This document shows positions 1 through 9,010 of a stretch of 22,290 bases of DNA, piece by piece (positions within the stretch are counted from its first letter, which is position 1; the number at the start of each line of letters is the position of its first letter). The position numbers and the translations under genes are program-made. Origin of the DNA: Bigelowiella natans CCMP2755. Taxonomy: Eukaryota > Cercozoa > Chlorarachniophyceae. The stretch is taken from NCBI GenBank assembly GCA_000320545.1, contig ADNK01001353.1, forward strand, positions 5,001-27,290. Reading direction: 5' to 3'. The notes under the pieces are model-generated. The model searched no databases and had not been told where the DNA came from. It saw only the letters and a program-made list of their open reading frames with translations.

Positions 1-2055
1 CAATATCAACTCACGCATTCCTCTCTCTCATTCCTCCACCTCCCTGCCCCAACTTAAACAACAACAACGACGACTGCTCTACTCCTCCTCCCCCCCCTCT
101 AGCCCTCCCCCTCCTAGTCCTCCTCCTCCTCCTCCTCCTCCTCCTCCTACTACTACTACTAGAGTCTACCAGAGAGCCGCACAGCCTAAAGACGACACGG
201 TGCTTTCGCGGCTCTAATCCACGCACACAGGCTGTCATTGCATTCAAGAAGAGTTTGTCCTGTAGCAGCTGCAGCTGCGATTTGAGCTGGGGCGAGAGGT
301 CTCCTGGTGGTGGCGAGTGAGAGGTAAGGAAGAAGATGATGAAGGTGATGATGGTTGCTACGAGAAGACGATGCGATTGCTGGTGAGTGCGCATGTATTG
401 CATACTGAATATGCGCTCAAATGATAACAAAACGGATTTGAAAGCACAAACACACACACACAGAGCATGCTTCTAGGTTTCTCTTCTATTCTCCCAAGGC
501 GTGTGTGCTGTTGTTATTGTTGTTGTTGTTGTTGTTCTAGCAGTTACTCATGAATGAATGCACATCCCGTCGGGTAGGCCATAATTATTCTCTAATACCT
601 CCCCGACCCCCATCTCTCTACTACCTGGAATCTCTTCTATCCGCCTCACTAGTGCCTCGATAGCGGCAAAGTACACAGCCTTTTGTAGTGTGATTGTCAA
701 GAAACAAACCAAACCAATTGTGCATCAGCAAAATCTCCACGCTATGATGATGAGGAGGAGGAGGCCTTGGAGGGGGGAAGGAGGACCAGCAACCATACAG
801 TTTCGAAAAATACAACCCCCCCTCCCCTCTACGACGTCTAGCTGTATTCATATGAGGGCGAGATAGCCTGCCCCTCGCAACACGATTTTAGTTGATGGTG
901 ATGGTGACGAGGACTATAAAGATGATAATGATGATGATGATGATGATGATGATGCTCTTGTTGTCGTCGTCGTTGGTATTGTTATCTCCAACGCATATTC
1001 TACACACGATATACAAACATTTCACGGCAGCTTGCAAGGCAGCCCCACCTTCTCCTCGAGAGATGCATTCGAGATCTCCCGGACACCTAATTCCAGGACG
1101 TTTCCCAGGATGCACAGTGCTCTGGTCCCCACCCCCCCCTCCTTCATCTCCACGCCCACGGGCTCTTCGAGCCCGACCCCCGACCCCCCCTCGCGGCTTT
1201 TGACAAAGGCGGCCATCAATGGGGTCCACACGGAGCGGGCGGCGATTTTCGTCGCCATGCGTCCGAGGTCTATGCCCGTGAGACGGTGCTGCCGCAGAAT
1301 GGTGGGGTTCGTAAAGAAAGACAACATGGACGAGAGATGGGGGGGGGGGGGGGGGGGGGGGGGGATGAGGGCGAGCATCACAAAATCATATTTTCTGTTG
1401 ACGTTTGGCTTCGCTCTACTATTCCCCGCTTGACCAACCACCCATGTCAGCATTTATTTAATGTTTCTATCATCACAAGCAGCAGAAGCAGCAGCAGCGG
1501 CGGCGGCAGAAGGCATGTTATCACCGTCAACGCTGGTATAGAAAGGATTCTCACGACAAACGCCGTGTGCGGGCCTTGGAGCTGGCGTTCCCTCATCTTG
1601 ACGTCTTCGAAAGACCAGACGCTAATCGGACGCATCGCTGTCGCAAGCAAGGTCGCAGCGACCAGTTTCGCCTCCGTTTTCATCTCCTGCGAATCGGTCT
1701 GACGATGTGGGCCCCAAAGAGGGAGTGGAGGGGGGGGGAGGGGGCATTGGTAGGTCAGCGAGGCGGCTTCTTCGAGCGCAGCATGCGTGTACGCATGTGC
1801 TTGTGTGCGTGTGTGAATGAATTGTCGTGAGAAAGAAATGCGTCGTCGGAACAACCGAGGAGATGAATGGGGAGGCAAATGCATTTTCGGAGAGAAAAAA
1901 AGGAGGAGAGGAGGAAAACACTCAAGGCTGCTAACATGGTAGATCACCACTCTTATCAGTGCTGAGCGGAGGGACTCGAAGAATACTGAGGGGGGCTTTG
2001 ATATGTGATGGATCACCATCCCCAGATGATTTCGTCTGACGAGGAAGAAGATCAT

Positions 2056-2087
<32 letters not shown>

Positions 2088-2275
2088 TCATCATCACACG
2101 GATCAGCAAAAGAAGGTACGAGCACCATCGCACACTACGATCACATTCAGGGGGATAAAGCGAAAACCGCCCGGTTAGTCGTGTCGCCGGACAGAAACAT
2201 CGTGTGATGAGTTCCTTCCAGCACCCACCACCACCGCTATCACCTATTATCACCGAGCACTGTGTATGCGCGCGC

Positions 2276-2308
<33 letters not shown>

Positions 2309-3599
2309 TGCGTGTGCACTTGTATAATTTGGTCTATAGTTTGGTACGATCGCCACGGTATCGTGCGTGTTGCTAATGCTCATTGGCGTATTGGTACGAA
2401 TTTGTGTTTCGATGTGTCGGAGAATACAACTTTATTCGCCCCCCCAGCTCCCCCCCCGCCTTGGCCAGACACGCCATTTGCCTTAGATCGATTATGAATA
2501 GCAACAATGCCAGGGGAGAGCTCACTTTATCTTTCGCCTGGAGCCTGAGATCACCATAAGGGGAGACGACAAGGTTATGATGATGATGATGATATGAAGA
2601 TAGTGGTGATGATAATGGGAGTAAAATGAAGGACAATTGCGACGATTGGAATGAATCTATGATGAAACTAGTGTCAGGAAGACTCCACTGATTGCAGGAA
2701 CCGCTCGTTCCTCTCGTGCGTGTTCTTGCATCAGAAATGAGGCATATGTGCTGTTAGTTAGACAACTCGTCAGTCTCATACCTTTCCCTGACATAGCTGA
2801 GCAAGACCGTGAGCAGCTTGCGGATCTGCACCATTCCCGCTCTAAGCCTTTCGCCGTCCTCGGCGAGAAAGTTAAGATAGTTATTTTCGAGCGGGGATTT
2901 GTGGATCGACTGGTAGAGCATGCGGCACAGCCGCAGGAGCCGCGCGCTGTCCTGCTGCCAAGAAAAGAAGAAAAGGAACTGCCGCGTTGCATTCCGAAGC
3001 CTGGTCGATGATATTGTGGTTATTTGTGTCTTTTGTAGCTCAGCAATGAGGGAATCCCACTGCTGTCGGTGAGAATCTCGCTCCTTCTTTAATGACGACG
3101 TGCCACGATAAAAAGCCTGCAAGTGTTGGGTTGGCCACAAAGAAAGAATACACCGCCGGTCATGTGTTGCGGTATGATATGGTGGTGTGAGCGTTAGCTA
3201 CCTGGATTTTGATAGCTGCGTTTTTTTCGCGCTGTTGCTGGAGGCGTATCGCTCTCTGCTTGCGTGTGTCTTCCAGGAGCTTCCTCCGGTTAGGCCTGCA
3301 GAAAGATTACGTGTACAGAGCTATGTTTTTCTCGCAGTGCTTGGGGAAAGGAAAAAGACGGTCGAGACGGAAGGCGGCGGAACGAACATGGAGGAAATTT
3401 TGTGGCTGCCCAGGTAATCGAAATTCAGGGGAAGGCATTCGCGATCGAAAGAATACTTCGAAATGCAAAAAAGACGAAGGGAGAGAGAAGCATGCTTCTG
3501 ATTTGAGGTAGTCTCAAAAATGCCTAGCAAGAGATAGAGCTGGTGTTGTAAATACCCGCGTCGGCCTCCTAAGTCGACCCTCCTCTTGTTTCCAAACAT
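1..3599 (-). CDS. UBE3C: HECT E3 ubiquitin ligase, UBE3C/Hul5/UPL7-like, N-terminal part (gene runs off the left edge)
   Basis: This family extends ubiquitin chains on proteasome-bound and misfolded substrates. Exon 1 (3599-3556) begins MFGNKRRVDLGGRR. Exon 2 (3295-3202) is a basic helix ending AAIKIQ. Exon 3 (3116-2782) opens AFYRG, completing an IQ-like motif, and continues with RQLLFF-type helices (NATRQFLFFFSWQQDSARL). Phases agree (2, 0, 2) and donors are GTATTT, GTAGCT and GTATGA. Two later exons also splice in phase 0: 1686-1525 (contains TAFVVRILSIPALT) and 1288-1049 (contains ALCILGNVLELG). A further possible exon is 286-227 (LQLLQDKLFLNAM). One or more exons between 2781 and 1687 are unresolved. 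The order and pattern match the N-terminal helical region of UBE3C as I remember it. The catalytic HECT domain would lie outside the window, so the name rests on the N-terminus alone. Identity of exons 1-3 is strong; the leftmost exons are less certain. Confidence 0.78.
100..165 (+). repeat. TCC/TAC trinucleotide microsatellite
   Basis: A (TCC)n tract with a TAC-repeat tail lies in the left-edge non-coding DNA of the ligase gene. It makes the arginine- and serine-rich translations seen on the minus strand, which are not taken as protein. Confidence 0.85.
227..286 (-). CDS. Candidate internal exon of the HECT ligase gene
   Basis: A 20-codon stretch reads as an amphipathic helix (LKSQLQLLQDKLFLNAM). 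It lies between a CCCCAG acceptor preceded by a pyrimidine-rich tract and a GTGCGT donor, both phase 0, matching the phase-0 end of the exon at 1288-1049. Surrounding sequence is (TCC)n and other simple repeat. It is about the right distance downstream in the family's helical region, but it is short and could be chance. The larger reading frame enclosing it (457-11) is mostly simple-sequence translation and is not proposed as a gene. Confidence 0.35.
920..954 (+). repeat. GAT trinucleotide microsatellite
   Basis: A near-perfect GAT/ATG repeat between the ligase exons at 1288-1049 and 286-227. It is one of several trinucleotide tracts in this gene's introns; others are at about 2055-2096 (CAT) and 2577-2592 (GAT). 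Confidence 0.9.
1339..1364 (+). repeat. Poly-G run of 26
   Basis: An uninterrupted run of 26 G on the plus strand, inside the proposed intron 1524-1289 of the minus-strand ligase gene, where it would be transcribed as poly-C. Such runs can form G-quadruplexes and are prone to length error in sequencing, so the exact count is uncertain. Confidence 0.95.
2055..2096 (+). repeat. CAC/CAT trinucleotide microsatellite
   Basis: CAC repeats pass into CAT repeats, in the unresolved region between ligase exons 3 and 1686-1525. It reads as His or Asp runs depending on frame. No flanking frame supports coding. Confidence 0.9.
2270..2307 (+). repeat. GC/GT dinucleotide microsatellite
   Basis: A short CG run followed by (TG)n, non-coding, in the large intronic region of the minus-strand ligase gene. 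Confidence 0.9.
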
Positions 3600-4296
3600 T
3601 AGGTGTCGGGCCGGGTGAGAGAGCTTTCTGCACTGTTGGGTTCGGAATTTAAGATTACGGTTGGATTATCTGGAACATTTGGATCGCATTTACCATGCGA
3701 TATCTCCGAGAAGACTAGCAATATCTTTCTTTTCGTTTTAAATAGGAGATGAAAAATGTCTAAGGCAAATTGGATTTTGGCTGAAAAGCGGATAAGGAGA
3801 GCAGCAACCATGAGACTTACCAGAGGGATCATTAAATCCCTAAGTACCGTTCATTTTACTCTGAAATTGACAAATGATCGCGATGTACGATATATTCAGT
3901 ATTATTTTCAGCCAGTTTCCTTTTGGAAAAATCCTTCCATTCGGCTGGTGAGCTCGTTCGAAGAGAACGTCGGTTTGAGTCAAGGAACCCAGAGAAATTG
4001 CCGGGATGCGACACGACGCCTTCTCCGGCCAAGGGTGAAAACCGGTCTGGAGTTGGGCAAAACTACGAGCGAAAAACATCCTGCTCTGAATGCCCAGCTG
4101 TGACAACGGTGGTGGCAATTAGGAAGCAAACCTAAGAGACTTTCCGGAGAGCTCAGGAGAAGCTTCTGGAAGCTTCTGGAACATTTCAGTAAATCAGGGC
4201 TAATTCTGAGCAACGACAAGGATAATTCCCAGATTTTAAAAACTTATTAGTCGCAGTCGATTCTGCCACGCAGAGCCGGTTTGATAACTCGGGACC
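3600..4296. other. Divergent intergenic region between the HECT ligase and the NIPP1-like gene
   Basis: About 700 bp separate the two start codons, which face away from each other, so this must hold the 5' UTRs and promoters of both. Open frames of 70-115 codons exist on both strands (for example plus 3756-4103), but none shows a recognisable motif and they overlap one another, so I do not call them genes. The one clear regulatory signal is the heat-shock element at 4159-4181. Confidence 0.7.
4159..4181. promoter_or_regulatory. Heat-shock element, five perfect alternating GAA/TTC units
   Basis: Units GAA-TTC-GAA-TTC-GAA start at 4159, 4164, 4169, 4174 and 4179, each with a 2 bp spacer, which is the exact 5 bp period bound by heat-shock factor trimers. 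It ends 116 bp before the NIPP1-like ATG and lies 560 bp upstream of the ligase ATG. Part of it comes from a 10 bp tandem duplication. Binding is inferred from the consensus only. Confidence 0.75.
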
Positions 4297-5903
4297 ATGG
4301 CCCCCGACAGCCAGCGCAAACGCCGCATCGGAGACTATGAACTACCTTCATGGTGAGCACCCTTCTAACAAAAAGCGACATCATTGTTCTTGTGGAAATC
4401 AAAATCATAAAGCGCGGTGCGCGTCAGAAGGTAGCCGCCGAGGTTATTCCCGCAACTGCGCCGCTCTCCGCAAGGCTCAAATCTACCTTGTCCAAACAGA
4501 ACACATTTAGCCAGAAAGATTTCGCTCTTGAGGCGTGTTGTTCGCTTAGGTGCGGTTTTCCAAAGACAAAGCCAAAGTGGCTCTGGATGGAGGTCTGTAA
4601 AGGTGCAGACAAACAACAAGTTTCACAGATATCCGAACGCATGAATTACTCGTAGTCGGTAGACATTTATTTTTACATCTTTATCCAGCGGGACGAAGTC
4701 GCGTGGGGATATTCAGCTTATTGAAGAAGTCTGTTAATATAGTGGGGCGCGACAAGCGTGCTGATCTACCCCTGAAGCATCTTTCCTTGTCGCGGCAGCA
4801 TGCTGCCTTCCTGCATCATTCGGGCGAGGGCGTCGGACTGTTCATTGTCGATCTGGGATCGCGACATGGAACCTTCGTAGGAGAGAAGAGAATAGATCCT
4901 AAGACACCTGTGAGACTCACTCCAGGAGTGAAGGTGAGATTTGGCGCATCAACACGGCACTTTGTCCTCCGAACCACAAACCCAAAAACGTCTTCAAGGC
5001 CACGTGCGAGGGCTGCCCCGGGCCCCTCCGCGTTGCCCCCCACGACGCCAGTAGAAAGCCAAGCAAAGGATGCACAAAGCGACAAGATGGGGGCGGAGAA
5101 CGATGGCAAAGACGCCCCTGGGGATGGCCAAGCGGCTGGGGTTTCTTCGACCGAGGAGACCTCTGCCTCAGGACGGGCCGCTCACGTGGACACAGCCGCG
5201 CAAATAATGAAGATTCCTTTCGATCCCAACTCGACAAAGGGCAAATTCGAGGGCCTTGAGATAGTAGAAGAAGGAGATGGAGGGGAGGGAAAGTGGGGTG
5301 GCGAGGAGTCAGAAAAGGGAAAAGCAGATGAGGAGGTGGGGCGACAAATTTGCTTTCTCTCTTTCTCTCTCTCTCTTGTCTATGTATAGAAATGGATATG
5401 CATGTGTGTTGAATTACACGAGTGGAGGTTATGTGCTAAATCAGTAATATCTTGTGCTCAAAAGATACGTATACACTGGAGTATAGATTTTACACTATGA
5501 ACAAAATATATACACCTATACAAAGGTGTATATATTTATATGCTCTGCGCTGTGTGCGTACTTTAGTTTTCATCCAATCCATTTGTATGAAAATATTCGT
5601 GTGTGCATTTGTGACAATTGCTGGGTTGCATATAATCAGGCCAAGCGGAAGCAGAGGAGAATATTGCTGCTAAAGCAAAAGGCAGCCATGAAGCGGAAGA
5701 GGTCTCTGATTCCTAAATCTAGGTCGTTGACATCTCTTTACGGAACGTTGCCTAGAGAAGAGGTGTTAGATGACCAATCAAAAGTTCTCGCACGTTTGAA
5801 AAAGGAGGGCGATGTTGAGAAGAAAGAAGACAAAAATAGCGAGAATGATGGAGAGGCCAAAAATAGCAAGAAGCAGAGAGTCGAGGAAATAAGAGCTGAA
5901 TGA
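4297..5903 (+). CDS. PPP1R8: NIPP1-like FHA-domain protein (nuclear inhibitor of PP1 / PPP1R8 family)
   Basis: NIPP1 binds protein phosphatase 1 in the nucleus and, through its FHA domain, phosphorylated splicing and mitotic factors. Model: exons 4297-4352, 4550-4596, 4689-5335 and 5640-5903, giving 337 residues. Exon 1 ends in LPSW, the W completed across the splice, and exon 2 continues CGFP, matching the W-x-G-x-P before the FHA domain of NIPP1. The FHA domain spans about residues 34-130 with GR (54-55), SRQHA (69-73), SRHGTF (92-97) and FGAST. It is followed by a low-complexity acidic linker containing KGKFEGLEIV, like the family's VGRFRNMV segment. The last exon is lysine-rich with SLYGTLP. 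The start ATG has a strong context (ACCATGGCC). The exon 2/3 junction could instead be 4651/4717, which also keeps frame. A clear RVxF PP1-docking motif is not evident outside the FHA fold. Confidence 0.85.
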
Positions 5904-6571
5904 GAATAGAAACGATTGAGTTATCCCAAAGCAACGATTGAGTTATCCAAAGCAGTATGATAATTTGCCAACTATTAATGCAATTTTGAATTCGGACGTC
6001 CATTTATTAGAAACTATGATGGATCAAATTCAAACGAATAAAACTGTCTGCATGTACATTGAGAAATACAATAGCAGCATGCATGATGCAGTGGTATAAA
6101 TGTCGCAGCTATATAGCTATACTACTAGCATGGCTCGATGATGATTACTAGATTACCTTATACGATGCTCAGCTATACATATCTAGATATGACTGCACGG
6201 TTATATGCGATGCAAGCGCCTTAGTCAGTAGCTATATAGCGCTATTTGCCTTATCTAATCGATCATATATACATAGCATGCATGTCTAGACGTGTCGCTC
6301 GTACATACTGCTTTACGTGGTGCGCATGATAATTGTACAGTCAGCACACGTAGTGATGCATAACATAGCTTGGCCTAGATAGTTATTACTACCTTTCTCT
6401 CTATAACTGCAAATGTATTTGTACATAAATGGTACACATTTCAAGATGGATTTGTAGAATAACTTTGATGAATTGTAAAATAACGATGCCAAGTATCTAT
6501 TTCCACGGTATGACAGACACATCGACATTCCGGACCTCGCCACATTCCACAGTGGAAGACCTCATTCCGCA

Positions 6572-6642
<71 letters not shown>

Positions 6643-6701
6643 AGTACACTTTTGATAATGGTGAAAAAACCATACATAGCTCCATGAACGTCTTTGTACA
6701 A
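5904..6701. other. Convergent 3' intergenic region
   Basis: Between the stop codons of the NIPP1-like gene (plus) and RPT6 (minus). AT-rich, with many TATA/ATAGC short motifs such as AGCTATATAGC (about 6228), and no supported coding sequence. It should hold both 3' UTRs and polyadenylation sites. I could not identify a certain poly(A) signal. The (AT)n tract at 6575-6637 is described separately. Confidence 0.7.
6575..6637. repeat. (AT)n microsatellite, 63 bp
   Basis: Uninterrupted alternating AT, starting 64 bp beyond the RPT6 stop codon and so probably within or just past its 3' UTR. Self-complementary. The Tyr-Ile runs translated from it are not real protein. Confidence 0.95.
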
Positions 6702-7925
6702 TTATTTCCAGAATTTCTGTGCAGACACGTTCTTGTCAGCATCCTTCTTCATAACCTTAGAGACGGCCATCTCGAAGTCCTCTTGCGTGACATGCACGCG
6801 ACGTTCCCTAAGAGCGAACATTCCCGCTTCGGTGCAAACCGCCTTCGTCTCTGCCCCGGACGCCCCTTTCATCTTGGCGGCGATCTTTCTTAAGTTGATA
6901 CCGCGCATCAGGTTCATCTTTCGCGAGTGGATCTTCAGGATATGCAGTCTCGCTGCCTCACCAGGATTTGGAAATTCGATTTTCCTGTCGATTCTCCCAG
7001 GTCGGAGCAGTGCGGGGTCTAAGATGTCGATACGGTTCGTTGCCATGAGAACCTTGATGTTTTGTGTTGGCTCGAAGCCGTCCAGCTGATTCAGCAGCTC
7101 CAGCATAGTACGCTGTACCTCTGAGTCACCACCACCTCCCTTTGAGGAATCCATTCTAGTGCCGCCGATGGAGTCGATCTCGTCCATAAAGATGATGGAG
7201 GGTGCGTGCTGTCGTGCCAGCACAAACAGCTCCCGCACCATCCTGGATCCCTCTCCAATGTACTTTTGCACCAGCTCGGATCCCGACACGCGAATGAAAC
7301 AGCAGTCGGTATGGTGTGCAACAGCACGGGCCAGGAGGGTTTTCCCTGTTCCGGGAGGGCCGTAGAGGAGGACACCTTTCGGCTGAGAGATTCCAAGACT
7401 GTCAAAGAGCTCTGGATGCTTGATGGGCAGCTCAATCACTTCCTTAATCTCCTTGATCTGCTTGTCTAAGCCACCCACCATGTCGTAGGTTGCGTCTGGG
7501 ACCTTCTCTACACGCATAAGGCTGACGAGAGGATCGACCTTGGTGGGGAGGATCTTATGCAAAAAGTAGCTATCGTTTCTCAATGCCACTCGCGTACCGG
7601 ATGTGCACTTGTCAATGCTGATTCCTTTGTCGATATCTACAACGTATTTTCCTTCTGGATGAACCTTAACCAGGACTTTCTTCTTTCCCATGGCCTTTAT
7701 GACCTCTCCCACGTATGAACCCGGCTCTTGCAGCAACTGAAGCTCCTCCCTCAGCTTTCTGACTTGCCCATTGAGCTCGTTCCTTTGCGCCGCGAGACGT
7801 CGCAGGTTCCTGGTTCGATCCTGGTTAACTATCTCGAGGGAGTCGATCTTGGCTTGGTAGTAGGAAAGGATGCCGTCCCCCTTCGTTTCATCCTGGATGA
7901 GGCGCTCGACTTGCGCAGAAGCCAT
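6702..7925 (-). CDS. PSMC5: 26S proteasome regulatory ATPase subunit RPT6 (PSMC5 / Rpt6 / Sug1)
   Basis: One of six AAA+ ATPases in the 19S base that unfold ubiquitylated proteins and feed them into the 20S core. The 407-residue intronless frame matches the family length (406 in human). It has an N-terminal coiled coil (about 28-66), an OB-fold segment (about 70-140), Walker A GPPGTGKT (189-196), Walker B IIFMDE (244-249), the ISS-type NRID (297-300) and arginine fingers in LLRPGRIDR (R308, R311). The segments [13 protein letters not shown] and [13 protein letters not shown] are typical of RPT6 rather than RPT1-5. It ends KFWK, like the LWK tail of RPT6, without an HbYX motif. The start ATG at 7925 follows CAACG and begins MASAQVERL. 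It is convergent with the NIPP1-like gene and divergent from the LamG gene. Lack of introns contrasts with its neighbours. Confidence 0.97.
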   Translation of the reverse strand: MASAQVERLIQDETKGDGILSYYQAKIDSLEIVNQDRTRNLRRLAAQRNELNGQVRKLREELQLLQEPGSYVGEVIKAMGKKKVLVKVHPEGKYVVDIDKGISIDKCTSGTRVALRNDSYFLHKILPTKVDPLVSLMRVEKVPDATYDMVGGLDKQIKEIKEVIELPIKHPELFDSLGISQPKGVLLYGPPGTGKTLLARAVAHHTDCCFIRVSGSELVQKYIGEGSRMVRELFVLARQHAPSIIFMDEIDSIGGTRMDSSKGGGGDSEVQRTMLELLNQLDGFEPTQNIKVLMATNRIDILDPALLRPGRIDRKIEFPNPGEAARLHILKIHSRKMNLMRGINLRKIAAKMKGASGAETKAVCTEAGMFALRERRVHVTQEDFEMAVSKVMKKDADKNVSAQKFWK

Positions 7926-8491
7926 CGTTGCGTTTGGTCTGTCTTTGGAAGGAGCCTTTCAATCAAAAGCCAAAACATGTGAATCCGACTCTTGCGACAT
8001 GCAAGTATTTGGATTTCGATATCGAAATGGGTCCGGCACAGGATCCTAAAAAATCGCCCCGAAATGACCCAGGGATGCGGGGGCTTCCGCCGAAATCTTA
8101 ATGAAAGGCCATGTCGTAGTCTGTTCTTCTGACATGCCATAGCAAACACCTACGCTCCTCCGGCGCTAATTTTCGAGGCCATCCGGACACTTTGATTGTC
8201 TCAATGTGCAAAACAAATCCCTTTCTTGATGTGCAACACAGTGCCCTTGTCTTTCGTTTAATCTGATGCTTTTTGATGTCGCAGAATGTGAACACATGAG
8301 ATTTAACAGATTTTAGAGGTACATTCTGGATGAGCATTTATTAGTGGTAACTGAAAGGGCAATGATCCCCATCTAGAGCACAGCCCGTTAGTGTCAAAAC
8401 TGCAGCAGTAATAGACCATTTATTTTGGATGTTTTCGGGACAAATGTAAATTTACATTTTCCATTCACATCGTAACCGACATTGGAGATAA
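7926..8491. other. Divergent promoter region between RPT6 and the LamG gene
   Basis: 566 bp between two start codons facing away from each other. Contains the 16 bp palindrome described at 8013-8028. I see no supported gene; a minus-strand frame at 8337-8098 has no recognisable features. No clear TATA box or proteasome-type element was found by eye. Confidence 0.65.
8013..8028. promoter_or_regulatory. 16 bp perfect palindrome upstream of RPT6
   Basis: ATTTCGATATCGAAAT equals its own reverse complement and sits 88 bp upstream of the RPT6 ATG. Its symmetry suggests a dimeric protein binding site. It contains inverted TTC/GAA at a 6 bp gap, not the 2 bp gap of a heat-shock element. Function is inference. 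Confidence 0.4.
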
Positions 8492-8920
8492 ATGTACTCT
8501 GGTGGGCGACCTCCCCCTAACCCCAACTCGAGCGGGAAACTCCTCCCGGATCACGATGAAAAGACGGAGACCTCTTCCAAAGCGAGCAGCTTTACGCAGT
8601 TCCTGGAAGAATGCAACTTGGGTTCCTACAAGAACGTAATATCCACGAAAATGCTTCACAGTCGCGTCTTTTGCTTGCTTTTCGCGCGCATGCTGCACAC
8701 TGTGCATGTCACACATTTTATTTACTTAGGCTCTAATGGAGGCATTCGCTGAGAAGTATGCACTGGAAAAACTGCTCACTTTATCCAGGAAGGTTCGGAT
8801 ATTTGCATATTTCTGTGTACACATGCAATGACTTCGAATGCACGATTTTCCTAGCACAAAATATATTTTGTTTTATATGTGTATATTATATGCGCGGGTT
8901 CGCATTATATGTATGTGTAT

Positions 8921-9010
<90 letters not shown>

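Noticed and set aside
888-1453. Overlapping plus and minus frames around the poly-G run
   Set aside because: Low-complexity Gly, Pro and Met runs; only minus 1288-1049 is bounded by splice signals in phase and resembles the ligase.
1447-2319. Long minus-strand open frame of 290 codons
   Set aside because: Most of it is His/Thr, Met/Val and Pro/Leu runs from microsatellites. Only the part at 1686-1525 looks like protein, and it is used as a ligase exon.
2748-3011. Plus-strand frame of 87 codons
   Set aside because: Antisense shadow of ligase exon 3, which has clear family similarity on the minus strand.
3756-4103. Plus-strand frame of 115 codons in the divergent promoter
   Set aside because: No motif, overlapped by an equally long minus frame, and located where two promoters are expected.
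4703-5389. Reading the FHA protein as a single 228-codon gene
   Set aside because: Upstream and downstream exons with matching phase and NIPP1-like segments show it is one exon of a larger gene; the end past 5335 is intronic.
7829-8149. Minus-strand frame overlapping the RPT6 start
   Set aside because: Different frame from RPT6 with no domain; the RPT6 ATG and N-terminus are well supported.
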